DNA of 64,000 bases from Microbacterium proteolyticum (GTDB taxonomy: Bacteria > Actinomycetota > Actinomycetes > Actinomycetales > Microbacteriaceae). The stretch is taken from positions 496,001-560,000 of the forward strand of contig NZ_JAUSZZ010000001.1 of the NCBI RefSeq assembly GCF_030818075.1. The letters run 5' to 3'. A model generated the notes under the pieces. It was not told the origin of the DNA. It saw only the letters and a list, made by a program, of their open reading frames with translations, and ran no database searches. Made by a program: the position numbers and the translations under genes. Shown here piece by piece: positions 41,152 through 50,279 of the stretch. Numbering within the stretch: the first letter of the stretch is position 1; each line of letters begins with the position of its first letter.

Positions 41152-41961
41152 TCAGTTCATGAACATGCCGCCGTCGATGTTGACGGCTTGTCCGGTGATG
41201 TACTCGGCGGCGTCGGACGCCAGGAAGAGCAGCAGGTTGGCGATGTCCTTCGCCTCCGCGGGTCGTTTCAGGGGGATCGCGTCGATCCATTCCCGGATGA
41301 GCTCGCCCGGGGCGTAGTGGCCGAGCCGGCGGCCCCATTCGCGATCGTTGTAGTCCCACATGTCGGTCTGGACGATTCCGGGGCAGTACGCGTTGACCCG
41401 GATGCCGTCCTTCGCGAGCTCCTTCGCGAGCGACTGCGTGAGGCCGATCACGCCGAACTTGCTGGCGGCGTAGTGGGGGGTGAAGATGAACCCCTGCCGC
41501 GCCTGCCCCGACGCGGCGTTCAGGATGACTCCGGAACGGCTGCGGCGAAGCAGCGGCGCCGCCTCCCGGCATCCGAGGAACATCGCCGTGGTGTTGACCG
41601 CGAGAACCCGCTGGAAATCGTCGAGGGAAAGGTCGTCGAGGTCGGAGATCGTGATGATGCCGGCGTTGTTGACCAGGACGTCGAGCGAGCTCCACCGCTC
41701 GTCCGCTTCGGCGAAGACGCCGCGCATGGCCGCCTCGTCGGTGACGTCGGCGCGGATGCCGTGAGCGTCGAGCCCATCGGCCCGCAGCTGTTCGGCGGCA
41801 TCCTCCACGACGGCGTCGCGGTCCACGAGCAGCACCGAGGCGCCGCTCTCCGCGAACGCGCGTCCCACCGCCAAACCGATACCGCGACCGGCGCCGGTGA
41901 TGACGGCGCTTCTTCCGGCGAAGTGCCCGGCGTACATCGGGGACGCCACAGTGGTGGTCAT
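41152..41961 (-). CDS. SDR-family dehydrogenase 2
   Basis: 269 residues. Cofactor motif TGAGRGIGLAVG, NNAGI, catalytic Ser (NAASGQARQG) and Tyr-Lys (YAASK), with PGIVQTDMWDYNDREWGRRLGHYAPGELIREWIDAIPL as an extended substrate loop of the sorbitol/polyol-dehydrogenase type. LLVDRD after strand 2 suggests NAD+. It is distinct from SDR 1 (different substrate loop), so the two may act on successive or alternative polyols. AAGGAGCACGCA precedes the ATG. Confidence 0.9.
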   Translation of the reverse strand: MTTTVASPMYAGHFAGRSAVITGAGRGIGLAVGRAFAESGASVLLVDRDAVVEDAAEQLRADGLDAHGIRADVTDEAAMRGVFAEADERWSSLDVLVNNAGIITISDLDDLSLDDFQRVLAVNTTAMFLGCREAAPLLRRSRSGVILNAASGQARQGFIFTPHYAASKFGVIGLTQSLAKELAKDGIRVNAYCPGIVQTDMWDYNDREWGRRLGHYAPGELIREWIDAIPLKRPAEAKDIANLLLFLASDAAEYITGQAVNIDGGMFMN

Positions 41962-41992
41962 TGCGTGCTCCTTCGCAAGCAGGACGAGGGGA

Positions 41993-43513
41993 TCAGATGA
42001 GGGTGGAGGGTTCGCTGACGCGGGGGGTGTCGACACCCAAGGAGCGCCCCAGAGCGTCCAGCCAGGTGTGCCGGCGTTCCTCCGCGGCCGCCGGTCCGGC
42101 GTTCGGGGTGAAGGCGGTGATGGCGGGACGGATCTCGTCGAGCCGTTCGTCGGTCCAGAGGCCCGCGGCGAGGCCCGCCATGTGCGCCACCCCCAGCCCG
42201 GACAGCGCCGGGTTGTCGGGACGCATGACCGCGCGCTCGCTCGTGTCGGCCTGCAGCTGCATCAACCAGTCGTTGCGTGCGGGACCGCCGTCGACCAGGA
42301 GAGCGTCGATGGCCGTGCCCGTGATCGATTCCGCCGCCTTGGCGACGTCCTCGATCTGCAGGGTGATGGAGTCGAAGGCGGCGCGGGCGACGTGGGCCGG
42401 AGTCGTGCCGAGATCGAAGCCGCTGATGACGGCTTTCGCCGACGGGTTCCACCACGGTGCTCCGATGCCCGCGAACGCGGGCACCAGCGCGACGCCGGCG
42501 GCATCCGGAACCGTGCGCGCGAGCTTGTCGAGCTCGTCGACGTCGCAGGCGAACAGTCGCGACAACCACAGCACGGTCGCACCCGTCGACAGCACGTTCC
42601 CCTCGAAGGCCCGCGCCACGTGCCCTCCCCGTGACCACGCGATGGTTTCGACCAGCGCGGTCGAGTTCCACTCATCGCCGCCGGTGTCCGAGAGGCCCAT
42701 GATCGACGACCCGGTGCCGTAGGTGACCTTGACCGACCCGGGACGGCGCGCACCGTGAGCGAACAGCGCCGAGTGCGAGTCTCCGAGGACGGCGTTGATG
42801 CGAACATCGGCACGCAGTCCCCGGATGCCGGCCACCGGCCGCGACGCCTCGTCCGACGCGGCGATACGGGGCAGCGCCTCCGCGGGGATGTTGAACAGCG
42901 TCAGGAGCCCGTCGTCCCAGCGGCCCGTCCGGATGTCGAGCAGCTGGGTCCGGCTGGCGTTGCCGATCTCGATGCGGTGCTCGCCGGTCAGCCGGAACAT
43001 CACCCACGAGTCGACGGTGCCGAGAGCGATCTCACCTCGTGCACAGCGCGAACGATCCGGGTCGATCTCGTCGAGCAGCCAGGAGAACTTCAGAGCGGAG
43101 AACATCGGATCGAGCGGAAGGCCGGATGTCCGACGCACCCACTCCCCGTGGTCGTCTGCGGTGAAGCGGCGCGCCGTGTCGGCGGTACGCCGGTCCTGCC
43201 ACCCGATGACGGCGCTCAGCGCCTCACCGGTCCGGGGGTTCCACGCGACAGCGGACTCGCGCTGGTTGGACAGACCGATCGTCGCGACGCGGTCGCCCAT
43301 CCGCCCGGCGATCATCTCGAGCGTGCGGCGCACGCTGTCGAAGATCTCCTCCGCGTCCTGCTCCACCCAGCCCGGAGCCGGGTGGAGCTGACGCAGCTCG
43401 ATGAGCGCCGAGTCGACGATGTCGCCGGCGAGGTCGACCGCCAGAGTCTTCGTCGAGCTGGTCCCTTGGTCGATCGCGACGACCACGGCGTCGTCGCGGA
43501 GAAGCTCACCCAT
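41993..43513 (-). CDS. FGGY-family carbohydrate kinase
   Basis: 506 residues. N-terminal phosphate loop VVAIDQGTSSTKTLAVD, WVEQDAEEIFDSV, GLSNQRESAVAW (glycerol-kinase-like), GTVDSWVMFRLTG, and C-terminal VTYGTGSSIM and LLVDGGPARNDWLMQLQAD. The residues following NQRE and the length resemble glycerol or D-ribulose/xylulose/apulose kinases. It would phosphorylate the ketose produced by an SDR. The start at 43513 overlaps the transketolase C-part stop by eight bases. Confidence 0.92.
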   Translation of the reverse strand: MGELLRDDAVVVAIDQGTSSTKTLAVDLAGDIVDSALIELRQLHPAPGWVEQDAEEIFDSVRRTLEMIAGRMGDRVATIGLSNQRESAVAWNPRTGEALSAVIGWQDRRTADTARRFTADDHGEWVRRTSGLPLDPMFSALKFSWLLDEIDPDRSRCARGEIALGTVDSWVMFRLTGEHRIEIGNASRTQLLDIRTGRWDDGLLTLFNIPAEALPRIAASDEASRPVAGIRGLRADVRINAVLGDSHSALFAHGARRPGSVKVTYGTGSSIMGLSDTGGDEWNSTALVETIAWSRGGHVARAFEGNVLSTGATVLWLSRLFACDVDELDKLARTVPDAAGVALVPAFAGIGAPWWNPSAKAVISGFDLGTTPAHVARAAFDSITLQIEDVAKAAESITGTAIDALLVDGGPARNDWLMQLQADTSERAVMRPDNPALSGLGVAHMAGLAAGLWTDERLDEIRPAITAFTPNAGPAAAEERRHTWLDALGRSLGVDTPRVSEPSTLI

Positions 43514-44477
43514 CGCTCAGAGCGTCCTCGGCCGCGTCCCGGATGTGAGCGGCGGTGAGACCGAAGTGGTCGAGGAGCCACGCGGTGTTGCCCGTCGGAG
43601 CGAATTCCGAAAGCCCGAGGATGCGCACCGGAGGTCGCGAACCGGCCGGCAGCTGCGAGACCACGGAGGCGACCGCCGCGCCCAGGCCACCGGCGACATT
43701 GGCCTCTTCGGCGGTGACGATGGCGCGTGTCTGCCCGGCTGCGGCCGTGATGGCGTCGATGTCCAGCGGGGCGAGGTAGGCGGCGTTGAGCACGCGAACC
43801 GACAAACCGCTCTCCGCGAGCGCATCCGCGGCTTCCAGGGCGCGCGAGACGGTGGTTCCGGTACCGATGAGGGTGACGTCGCTGCCGTCGCGCACGGTCT
43901 GGAACGTGCCGCGTTCGAGACCCGAGGAGTCGGACGAGACGTCCGGCACCTTGAACCGGCCGACGCGGATGTAGGTCGGGCGCGGGTTCTCGACGGCCTG
44001 CCGAACGGCGAGACGGGTCTGGTGTCGGTCGGCCGGGACGACGATGTCGAGCCCCGGAAGGGCGCGGAGCCAGCTGAGGTCTTCGACCGAGTGGTGGGTC
44101 GGGCCGAGCTCGCCGTACGCCATGCCCGGTGACATGCCGCAGAGGATGACGTTGTGCTGACTGTAGGCGACGTCGGCCTTGACCTGCTCGAGTGCGCGTC
44201 CGGTGAGGAAGGGACCCGCAGCGCAGACGAAGGGGATGTACCCGGCGCTGGCGAGGCCGGCCCCGACGCCGACCATGTTCTGCTCGGCGATACCGACGTT
44301 GATCAGGCGGTCGGGGAATTCGGACTTGAACGCACCGAGGTTCGACGATCCGACGGAGTCGTTGCAGACGGCGACGATGCGCTCGTCGGTACGCGCGAGC
44401 TCGACGAGCTCCTCAGCGAAAGCGGTGCGGTTGTCGTATTCGGCGACCGTCGTGCTCGAGGCGACTTCTCTGCTCAT
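43506..44477 (-). CDS. transketolase, C-terminal subunit
   Basis: 323 residues: the pyrimidine-binding and C-terminal domains of a split transketolase. It has RLINVGIAEQNMVGVGAGLASAG (the catalytic Glu of the TPP site), GPTHHSVEDLSWLRALPGLDIVVPAD and a C-terminal IGTGTTVSRALEAADAL domain. Split transketolases are typical of catabolic operons such as apulose 4-phosphate transketolase. ATG 44477 overlaps the N-subunit stop (ATGA), so the two are made together. Confidence 0.92.
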   Translation of the reverse strand: MSREVASSTTVAEYDNRTAFAEELVELARTDERIVAVCNDSVGSSNLGAFKSEFPDRLINVGIAEQNMVGVGAGLASAGYIPFVCAAGPFLTGRALEQVKADVAYSQHNVILCGMSPGMAYGELGPTHHSVEDLSWLRALPGLDIVVPADRHQTRLAVRQAVENPRPTYIRVGRFKVPDVSSDSSGLERGTFQTVRDGSDVTLIGTGTTVSRALEAADALAESGLSVRVLNAAYLAPLDIDAITAAAGQTRAIVTAEEANVAGGLGAAVASVVSQLPAGSRPPVRILGLSEFAPTGNTAWLLDHFGLTAAHIRDAAEDALSDG

Positions 44478-45352
44478 GCCAGTTCCTCCATTGCCAGGGC
44501 GACCTGCTCGGCCGACGGGACCTTGTGGTGCCACTCGACGCGGTCTTCGATGAACGACACACCCTTGCCCTTGATCGTGTTGGCGATCACGGCGACGGGT
44601 TTGCCGGTGCTCGACGGCGCGAACGCGCCGAGGAGCTGGTCGTAGTCGTGCCCGTCGACGCTGCGCAGTTCGAATCCGAAGGCGAGCAGCTTCTCGTCGA
44701 GGGGGTCGAGCGAGGACGTGTCCTCGGTGCGCGCGCCCTGCTGGAGCCTGTTGCGGTCGACGATGGCGGTGAGGTTGTCCAGGCCGTAGTGGGCTGCCGT
44801 CATCAGCGCCTCCCAGTTGCTGCCTTCCTGCATCTCGCCGTCGCCCATCACGGCGAACACCCGCGCTCCGTTGCCGGCGAGCTTGGCGGCGAGGGCTTGA
44901 CCGACGGCGACGGGAAGGCCGTGTCCGAGGGGGCCGGTGTTCGTCTCGACGCCGGGCACCTTGTTGCGGTTCGGGTGGCCGTTGAGGGCGGAGTCCGCGT
45001 CCATGAACGTGCTCAACGCTGAGGCGGGGAAGTAGCCGGCGCTGGCGAGTGTGACGTACAGAGCGGCGGCGCAGTGCCCCTTGCTCAGGATGAACCTGTC
45101 GCGGCCTTCCAGGTCGGGGGTGGCCGGGTCGATGCGCAGCACGGCGTTGTACAGGACGGTGAGGATGTCCGTCACCGAGAGGTCGCCGCCGATGTGCCCC
45201 TGGCCGGCCTTGTCGATCATCTTGATGATCTCTCGGCGGGTGGCTTTGGCCCGATCGGTCAGGAGCGCGTCGCGTTCGACGGCGTCGGCCCCTGCCACAG
45301 CTGAGGTCAGTTCGCGCCATTGCTCGACCTGACGAGTGTCCGTTGTTAGCAT
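44474..45352 (-). CDS. transketolase, N-terminal subunit
   Basis: 292 residues: the thiamine-pyrophosphate-binding domain, with GQGHIGGDLSVTDILTVLY, LSKGHCAAALY, ETNTGPLGHGLPVAVGQALA and the GDG-N motif MGDGEMQEGSNWEALM...IVDRN. Together with the next gene it should transfer a two-carbon ketol unit from a ketose phosphate to an aldose phosphate. It is the first gene of the operon. ATG 45352 is chosen at the start of homology; there is no Shine-Dalgarno, and TAGGTA just upstream may be a -10. Confidence 0.92.
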   Translation of the reverse strand: MLTTDTRQVEQWRELTSAVAGADAVERDALLTDRAKATRREIIKMIDKAGQGHIGGDLSVTDILTVLYNAVLRIDPATPDLEGRDRFILSKGHCAAALYVTLASAGYFPASALSTFMDADSALNGHPNRNKVPGVETNTGPLGHGLPVAVGQALAAKLAGNGARVFAVMGDGEMQEGSNWEALMTAAHYGLDNLTAIVDRNRLQQGARTEDTSSLDPLDEKLLAFGFELRSVDGHDYDQLLGAFAPSSTGKPVAVIANTIKGKGVSFIEDRVEWHHKVPSAEQVALAMEELA

Positions 45353-45372
45353 CGTTGCATACCTAGTCAGTA

Positions 45373-45407
45373 GTGGTCTGTTATGTGGTTTCACAGTACA
45401 CGACCAC
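45373..45407. promoter_or_regulatory. long dyad upstream of the sugar operon, candidate SorC operator
   Basis: Outer arms GTGGTC (45373-45378) and GACCAC (45402-45407) are a perfect inverted pair. Inside, TGT (45379-45381), TGTG (45384-45387), CACA (45392-45395) and ACA (45398-45400) make a second symmetric set with almost the same centre. The site begins 21 bases before the first start codon of the operon. Confidence 0.55.
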
Positions 45408-45410
45408 CTG

Positions 45411-46130
45411 AGACGCAGGAACACTTCGGCGAAAACTGGGCGGAATTCCTGGCAGAGGCACATTTCAGGCAGCTGATTGCTCAATCATGTAGCGACATCG
45501 GGCGCGTTCTGCCTCCAGTTGACGGATTTTCCTCCGCGCTGAGAACACGCGTCCGCGGCGCGACGGCGGTCCCGCGGGCGCAGAGCGCGCCCGTCGCGGA
45601 TGGGCCCGAAAACGCACAGCGGAGCGGCGGCGTCCGACGCTCGCGCCGGCGTCGAATGCGCATTCACGCGGCCCCGCCCACTCAGACACGGGCCACCTCA
45701 CCGCATCAGGCACGCGGCCCCGCCCACTCGGACACGGGCCACCTCACCGCATCAGGCGCGCGGCAGCGTCCGCTCGGACACGGGCCACCTCACCGCATCA
45801 GGCACGCGGCCCCGCCCACTCGGACACGGGCCACCTCACCGCATCAGGCGCGCGGCCCCGCCCACTCGGACACGGGCCGCCCCTCCGCGTCAGGCGCGCG
45901 GCATCGCCCGCCCGGACACGGGCCACCCTCCGCGTCAGGCGCGGGGCCGCGCTCCTCGTGCAGCCACCGCTGCCGACGCGCTCGAGGGTGGGCGCAACCG
46001 ACACGATGGACGAGATGGCGAGCGCTGGATACGGCTCGCGCGCCTGCGGGCACCGGTGAACCGGCCGTCGCGGTGAGCGACCTGCGTACGGCCGGAGCGG
46101 CTCAGTGCGACCGCGCGCGGCAGCACGCGT
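45411..46130. repeat. gene-free interval with six 46-bp tandem repeats
   Basis: Six head-to-tail units start at 45668, 45714, 45760, 45806, 45852 and 45898 (period 46, the last about 45). The consensus begins GCGGCCCCGCCCACTCGGAC, continues ACGGGCCACCTCACCGCATC and ends AGGCRC. The flanks hold no convincing gene. The last two units diverge, as expected of an old edge. Confidence 0.85.
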
Positions 46131-47228
46131 TCAGAGACCGGAACCGGCCAGCGACCCCGTCGTCTCCACAGCCTCGGGATCGTAGAGCAGGCAGAAGATC
46201 TCGCGGTCTCCGACCTCCCACGTCTGCTGCGTCGGCCCCACGTAGTAGTAGTCCAGCCGGGAGTCCTGGTACGACGCCCCGACGTAGCCGGTGAAGGCGG
46301 CCTCGCACCCGTCCAGGGCCGCGGATTCGATCGCCGCGTCGCCCGGATAGTCCCCGCCCGCGACGTCGAAGCCGCCGAACGCCTCGTACGAGTGCGGTTG
46401 GGCGCAGTCCACGATGTTGTCGGAGGTGACGAAGCCCCCGGCGAGTTCGTCCAGGCACGCACCGACGACCAGACCGGAGGGGTCGAACGGCGCCTGCTCG
46501 TCGGGCGCGACGGACACCCCGCCCTCCTCCGGCGGTGCGTAGGGATCGGCCACCGCACCGGATCCGGCGGCGAACAATCCGAGCCCCAGGCCAGCGACGA
46601 CGAGGCCGGCGGACACGACGGTCAGGACGCTGCCGGCGACGATGCCGCCGATCGCCAGGCCGTGACCTTTCTCGCCGGTCCGCTTGATTTGCGAGAGGGC
46701 GATCGCGCCCGTCACGACACCGGCGAGGGGGACGATGAAGCCCAGCACGATCGCCACGATCGCGGTCACGTTGGTGTGTCCGGATGCCACGGCGTCCGGC
46801 GCGGCCGGACGCTCGGCCAGCGCAGTGGCGTACCCCGTCGTCGCCGGAGCACCGGGGTAGCCCGCCACCGCCGCGGTCGCAGATCCCGACGACGACGGCG
46901 CGGCGGGGATGGGCGGAAGCGCTCCGGCCGCGGGTGCGGCGAACGCGAGCAGTCCCTGCTGCGCCAGCCGGGCACCGACGAGGCGCGCTGCCTCCCGCGC
47001 CGCTGCGCCGCCGCCCGGGGCAGCCGTGGAGTCGAAGACCGCGAGCGTACCCTCGGGCACCGCGGAGAGATGCACCTCGAACCCATCAGGTGTGCCGGCA
47101 GAGCCGCTCGAGACGACGAGCGCCGTCGGCGTCCGGCTCGCATCGAATCCCTGCTCGGACAGGGCCGCGGCGACGGCATCGCGCGCCGCCTCCTCGGGGA
47201 GGGAGAGGCGCAGTTCGGCGGCCGCCAT
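46131..47228 (-). CDS. DUF4190 / septum-formation-domain membrane protein
   Basis: 365 residues. The N-terminal ~100 residues form a small alpha/beta domain; then comes an Ala/Pro linker; then two hydrophobic helices (NVTAIVAIVLGFIVPLAGVVTGAIALSQIKRTGEKGHGLAIGGIVAGSVLTVVSAGLVVAGL), the DUF4190 pattern. An extracytoplasmic domain with paired cysteines (GACLDELAGGF, IVDCAQPHSYEAFGGF, LDGCEAAFTGYVG) resembles the septum-formation family. It is probably an exported cell-envelope protein; the precise role is unknown. AGGAGCACC precedes the ATG. Confidence 0.82.
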   Translation of the reverse strand: MAAAELRLSLPEEAARDAVAAALSEQGFDASRTPTALVVSSGSAGTPDGFEVHLSAVPEGTLAVFDSTAAPGGGAAAREAARLVGARLAQQGLLAFAAPAAGALPPIPAAPSSSGSATAAVAGYPGAPATTGYATALAERPAAPDAVASGHTNVTAIVAIVLGFIVPLAGVVTGAIALSQIKRTGEKGHGLAIGGIVAGSVLTVVSAGLVVAGLGLGLFAAGSGAVADPYAPPEEGGVSVAPDEQAPFDPSGLVVGACLDELAGGFVTSDNIVDCAQPHSYEAFGGFDVAGGDYPGDAAIESAALDGCEAAFTGYVGASYQDSRLDYYYVGPTQQTWEVGDREIFCLLYDPEAVETTGSLAGSGL

Positions 47229-47308
47229 GGGTGCTCCTGATCTCGCTCGCCGCGGGGCTCGCGACGTCGGTCCAGGTTAGCCCGCGCGTCGCACCGACAT
47301 CGATGACC

Positions 47309-48502
47309 TCAGCGGATGCGGCCGATCAGGTCGTCCCGGGTGAGACCGTCCGCCTCGGCCAGGACGGCTCGCGCGGCATCCCGAGCATCCTCCACGTTCC
47401 ACAGCAGCACACCGACGACCCGGTCGTCGTCGAGGTAGTAGACGACGCCGCGCTCGGGGTCGATCCAGTCCTCGACGGTCTCGAGCGACGAGTCGAGCGT
47501 GCCGACGGCCTCGTACCGGATGCCGAACACCGCCGAGTAGTAGTACGGCGTGTGCATGTACGGCTCGGCGGCACCCGCGAGGTTCCGGCCGGCGGCCTTG
47601 CCCTGCTCGTTCGCGTTGTCGACGTGCTCGACGCGGCGGCGGCCGAGGAGGCGGTCGGGGTAGCTGGCGACATCGCCCGCGGCGTAGACATCGTCGACAG
47701 ACGCACGCAGCTGCGCGTCGACCACGACACCGTCGTCGACGTGGAGCCCGGCCTGCTCCGCCAGGTCGGATGCCACCTCGATGCCGAGGCCGCTCACCAC
47801 GGCATCCGCCCGCACCTCGTCGCCGTTGTCGAGCTCGAGGCGGGCGCCGGTGGCATCCACCTCTCCGCCGGCGACCTTCGACCCGGCCACGATCTCGACG
47901 CCGGCGTCGCGGAAGAGCTTCTCGAAGCGCTCGGCGAGGGCGGCGGGGAAGACGCTGTCGCCGAGGACGGCACCGGTGTGCACGAGGACCGTGTCGACGC
48001 CGTTCTGCACGAGCGCCGCGGCGAGCTCGGAGCCGATGTACCCGCCGCCGACGACCGCGATGCGCCCGACCTCCGTCGACAGGGCGCGCAGGCGCCGGTA
48101 ATCCTCGGCGGTGCGGAACGTCAGGGCGCGCTCCCCGTCCGAGTGGTCCTCGACGGGCAGGGCCACGGGCTTTCCGCCGGTCGCGATGAGCGCCTTGCCG
48201 TACGAGAACGTCTCGCCGTCGGCATCCACCTCATGCGCCTCGGGGCGGATGGCCGTCGCGCGCGTCTGCAGCCGGATGTCGGCGCCGGTGTCGTCGGCCG
48301 TGCCGAGCGGCACCTTCTCCCAGGTGAACTCGTCGTCGGTCCACAGCTTCTTGCTGAGGGCGGGGCGCGTGTACGGCTCGTCCACGTCGTCGCTCAGGAT
48401 GCCGATCGTTCCGTCCGCGTCGAGCTCACGGATGCCGCGGGCTGCAGTGTCGGCGACCATCCCGCCGCCGACGATGAGGTAGTCGAAGTGTGTCGTCGTC
48501 AT
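47309..48502 (-). CDS. FAD/NAD(P)-dependent oxidoreductase (ferredoxin-reductase type)
   Basis: 397 residues. FAD motif YLIVGGGMVADTAARGIRE, central NAD motif IAVVGGGYIGSELAAALVQNGVDTVLV, and the second FAD motif VDDVYAAGDVASYPD. The C-terminal domain (HTPYYYSAVFGIRYEAVG, VVYYLDDDRVVGVLLWNV) resembles AIF- or ferredoxin-reductase-like enzymes. It probably passes electrons from NAD(P)H to a ferredoxin or quinone; no partner is adjacent. MTTTHFDYL at 48502 is the natural start. It is divergent from the M20 gene. Confidence 0.88.
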   Translation of the reverse strand: MTTTHFDYLIVGGGMVADTAARGIRELDADGTIGILSDDVDEPYTRPALSKKLWTDDEFTWEKVPLGTADDTGADIRLQTRATAIRPEAHEVDADGETFSYGKALIATGGKPVALPVEDHSDGERALTFRTAEDYRRLRALSTEVGRIAVVGGGYIGSELAAALVQNGVDTVLVHTGAVLGDSVFPAALAERFEKLFRDAGVEIVAGSKVAGGEVDATGARLELDNGDEVRADAVVSGLGIEVASDLAEQAGLHVDDGVVVDAQLRASVDDVYAAGDVASYPDRLLGRRRVEHVDNANEQGKAAGRNLAGAAEPYMHTPYYYSAVFGIRYEAVGTLDSSLETVEDWIDPERGVVYYLDDDRVVGVLLWNVEDARDAARAVLAEADGLTRDDLIGRIR

Positions 48503-48688
48503 GCGGTCAGCCTCGCCGCCCGACCTGACCGGATCGGACGGCTTGCGGGGGCCCGCGGCATCCGGTAGCGCTTCGCGGCCTCGCGGTGCGCATCCTGCTG
48601 CGCGCGGCCCGACCTCGCCCCCCACGACCCCGCGACGCCGCACACCACCCCAGGGCATGAGAGTCAGGCCGCGAACTAGGCTCGGGGC

Positions 48689-49903
48689 ATGAGCGTCGAC
48701 CTCGAGAGCCTGTACACCGACCTGCACTCCCACCCCGAGCTGTCGTTCCAGGAGACGCGGACCGCCGGTGTCATCGCCCGGCACCTCACCGACCTCGGAC
48801 TTCCCGTCGAGGAGGGCGTCGGGCGCACCGGCGTGGTCACGCGGATCGACAACGGCGACGGCCCGGTCGTCTGGTTGCGCGCCGACATGGACGGCCTGCC
48901 CGTCGAGGAGCAGACCGGCCTCGCCTACGCCAGCACTGCGCGCGGCACCGATCCCGCGGGCAATGCCGTGCCCGTCATGCACGCGTGCGGGCACGACATG
49001 CACGTCACGGCGCTGATCGGCGCGCTCGAGAAGCTCGTCGCGACGCGCGATGAGTGGTCGGGCACGATCGTGGCGGTCTTCCAGCCGGCCGAGGAGTACG
49101 GCGCCGGCTCGCAGGCGATGATCGCCGACGGTGTGCTCGAGCGCTACCCGACGCCCGACATCGTGCTCGGCCAGCACGTCACGCCGCTCCCCGCCGGTGT
49201 CATCGGCGTGCGCCCGGGCACCCAGATGGCGGCATCCGACGGGCTCACCGTCGTCATGCACGGCCGCGGGGGCCACGGCTCGCGCCCCCATTCGACGATC
49301 GACCCCATCGTCATGGCCGCCGCCACCGTCATGCGCCTGCAGACCGTCGTCTCACGCGAGGTCGACCCGCGCGACGTCGCCGTCGTGACCGTGGGGTCCA
49401 TCCACGCAGGGCTCAAGAACAACATCATCCCCGCCGAGGCGAAGCTCGAGTTGAGCCTGCGCTACCCCGACGACACGGCCCGCGCGCGCGTGATGAGCAA
49501 GGTCGAGCGCATCATCCGCGCCGAGGCGCAGGCATCGGGCGCCGCGCAGGAGCCCACGATCACCACCGACCACACCCTCCCGCCCACCATCAACGACGTG
49601 GATGCCACGGCCCGCCTCACCGCAGCGTTCCGACGCTCGTTCGGCGAGGCGTCGGTCGTCGACCCCGGCATGTTCACCGGCAGCGAGGACGTGTCGTGGT
49701 TCGCGCGGACGTCGGGCGCGCCGCTGGTGTTCTGGTTCTGGGGCGGCGTCGACCCGCAGGTCTTCGCCGATGCGCTCGCCGGCGGCACCATCGAGCGGGA
49801 CATCCCCACCAACCACTCGCCGTTCTTCGCCCCGGTGATGCAGCCGACGATCGACCGCGGTGTCGAGAACCTGGTCGTGGCGGCGCGCGAGTTCCTCGGC
49901 TGA
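48689..49903 (+). CDS. M20-family amidohydrolase
   Basis: 404 residues of the M20D aminoacylase/hippurate-hydrolase type. LHSHPELSFQETRTAGVIARHL, WLRADMDGLPVEEQTGL, MHACGHDMHVTALIGA (metal Cys/His), VFQPAEEYGAGSQAM (catalytic Glu-Glu) and GQHVTPLPAGV. It hydrolyses an N-acyl amino acid, peptide-like or auxin-type conjugate; the substrate is unknown. TAGGCT (48677-48682) lies six bases before the ATG, so it is probably leaderless. The GGTCCCTTCGACAAG repeat array follows it. Confidence 0.9.
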   Translation: MSVDLESLYTDLHSHPELSFQETRTAGVIARHLTDLGLPVEEGVGRTGVVTRIDNGDGPVVWLRADMDGLPVEEQTGLAYASTARGTDPAGNAVPVMHACGHDMHVTALIGALEKLVATRDEWSGTIVAVFQPAEEYGAGSQAMIADGVLERYPTPDIVLGQHVTPLPAGVIGVRPGTQMAASDGLTVVMHGRGGHGSRPHSTIDPIVMAAATVMRLQTVVSREVDPRDVAVVTVGSIHAGLKNNIIPAEAKLELSLRYPDDTARARVMSKVERIIRAEAQASGAAQEPTITTDHTLPPTINDVDATARLTAAFRRSFGEASVVDPGMFTGSEDVSWFARTSGAPLVFWFWGGVDPQVFADALAGGTIERDIPTNHSPFFAPVMQPTIDRGVENLVVAAREFLG

Positions 49904-50279
49904 GATCGCGGGCTCGGCTGGTTCCGGTCCCTTCGACAAGCTCAGGGACCTCCCCCGCCAGGTGGCTGAGCCTGTCGAAGCCACCCGGCCTCGCGGGCCG
50001 TTAAACGGTCCCTTCGACAAGCTCAGGGACCTCACCCGCCAGGTGGCTGAGCCTGTCGAAGCCACCGGGTCCCGCATGCCGCTACGCGGTCCCTTCGACA
50101 AGCCCAGGGACCTCCCCCGCCGGGTGCCTCAGCCTGTCGAAGCCACCGGGTCCCGCATGCCGCTACGCGCTCCCTCCGACGAGCTCAGGGACCTCCGACG
50201 AGCTCGGGGGCCGCTGGCCGACCCAGGGCCCCCTCCCCCGCCAGGTGGCTGAGCCTGTCGAAGGCACCGGACGCGCCGG
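49904..50279. repeat. three to four ~80-bp repeats made of two hairpins each
   Basis: Units begin at 49926, 50007 and 50088, with a decayed fourth at about 50169-50272. Each joins a hairpin GGTCCCTTCGACAAGCTCAG (ending GGACC) to a second hairpin GGTGGCTGAGCCTGTCGAAG (ending CCACC). Such elements are widespread intergenic repeats in actinobacteria (from memory). They lie between two genes that converge here and may act as bidirectional terminators. No gene is visible. Confidence 0.85.

Noticed and set aside
45668..45943. Possible CRISPR array because of regular 46-bp repeats
   Set aside because: The repeats are directly adjacent with no unique spacers, and no cas gene is present.
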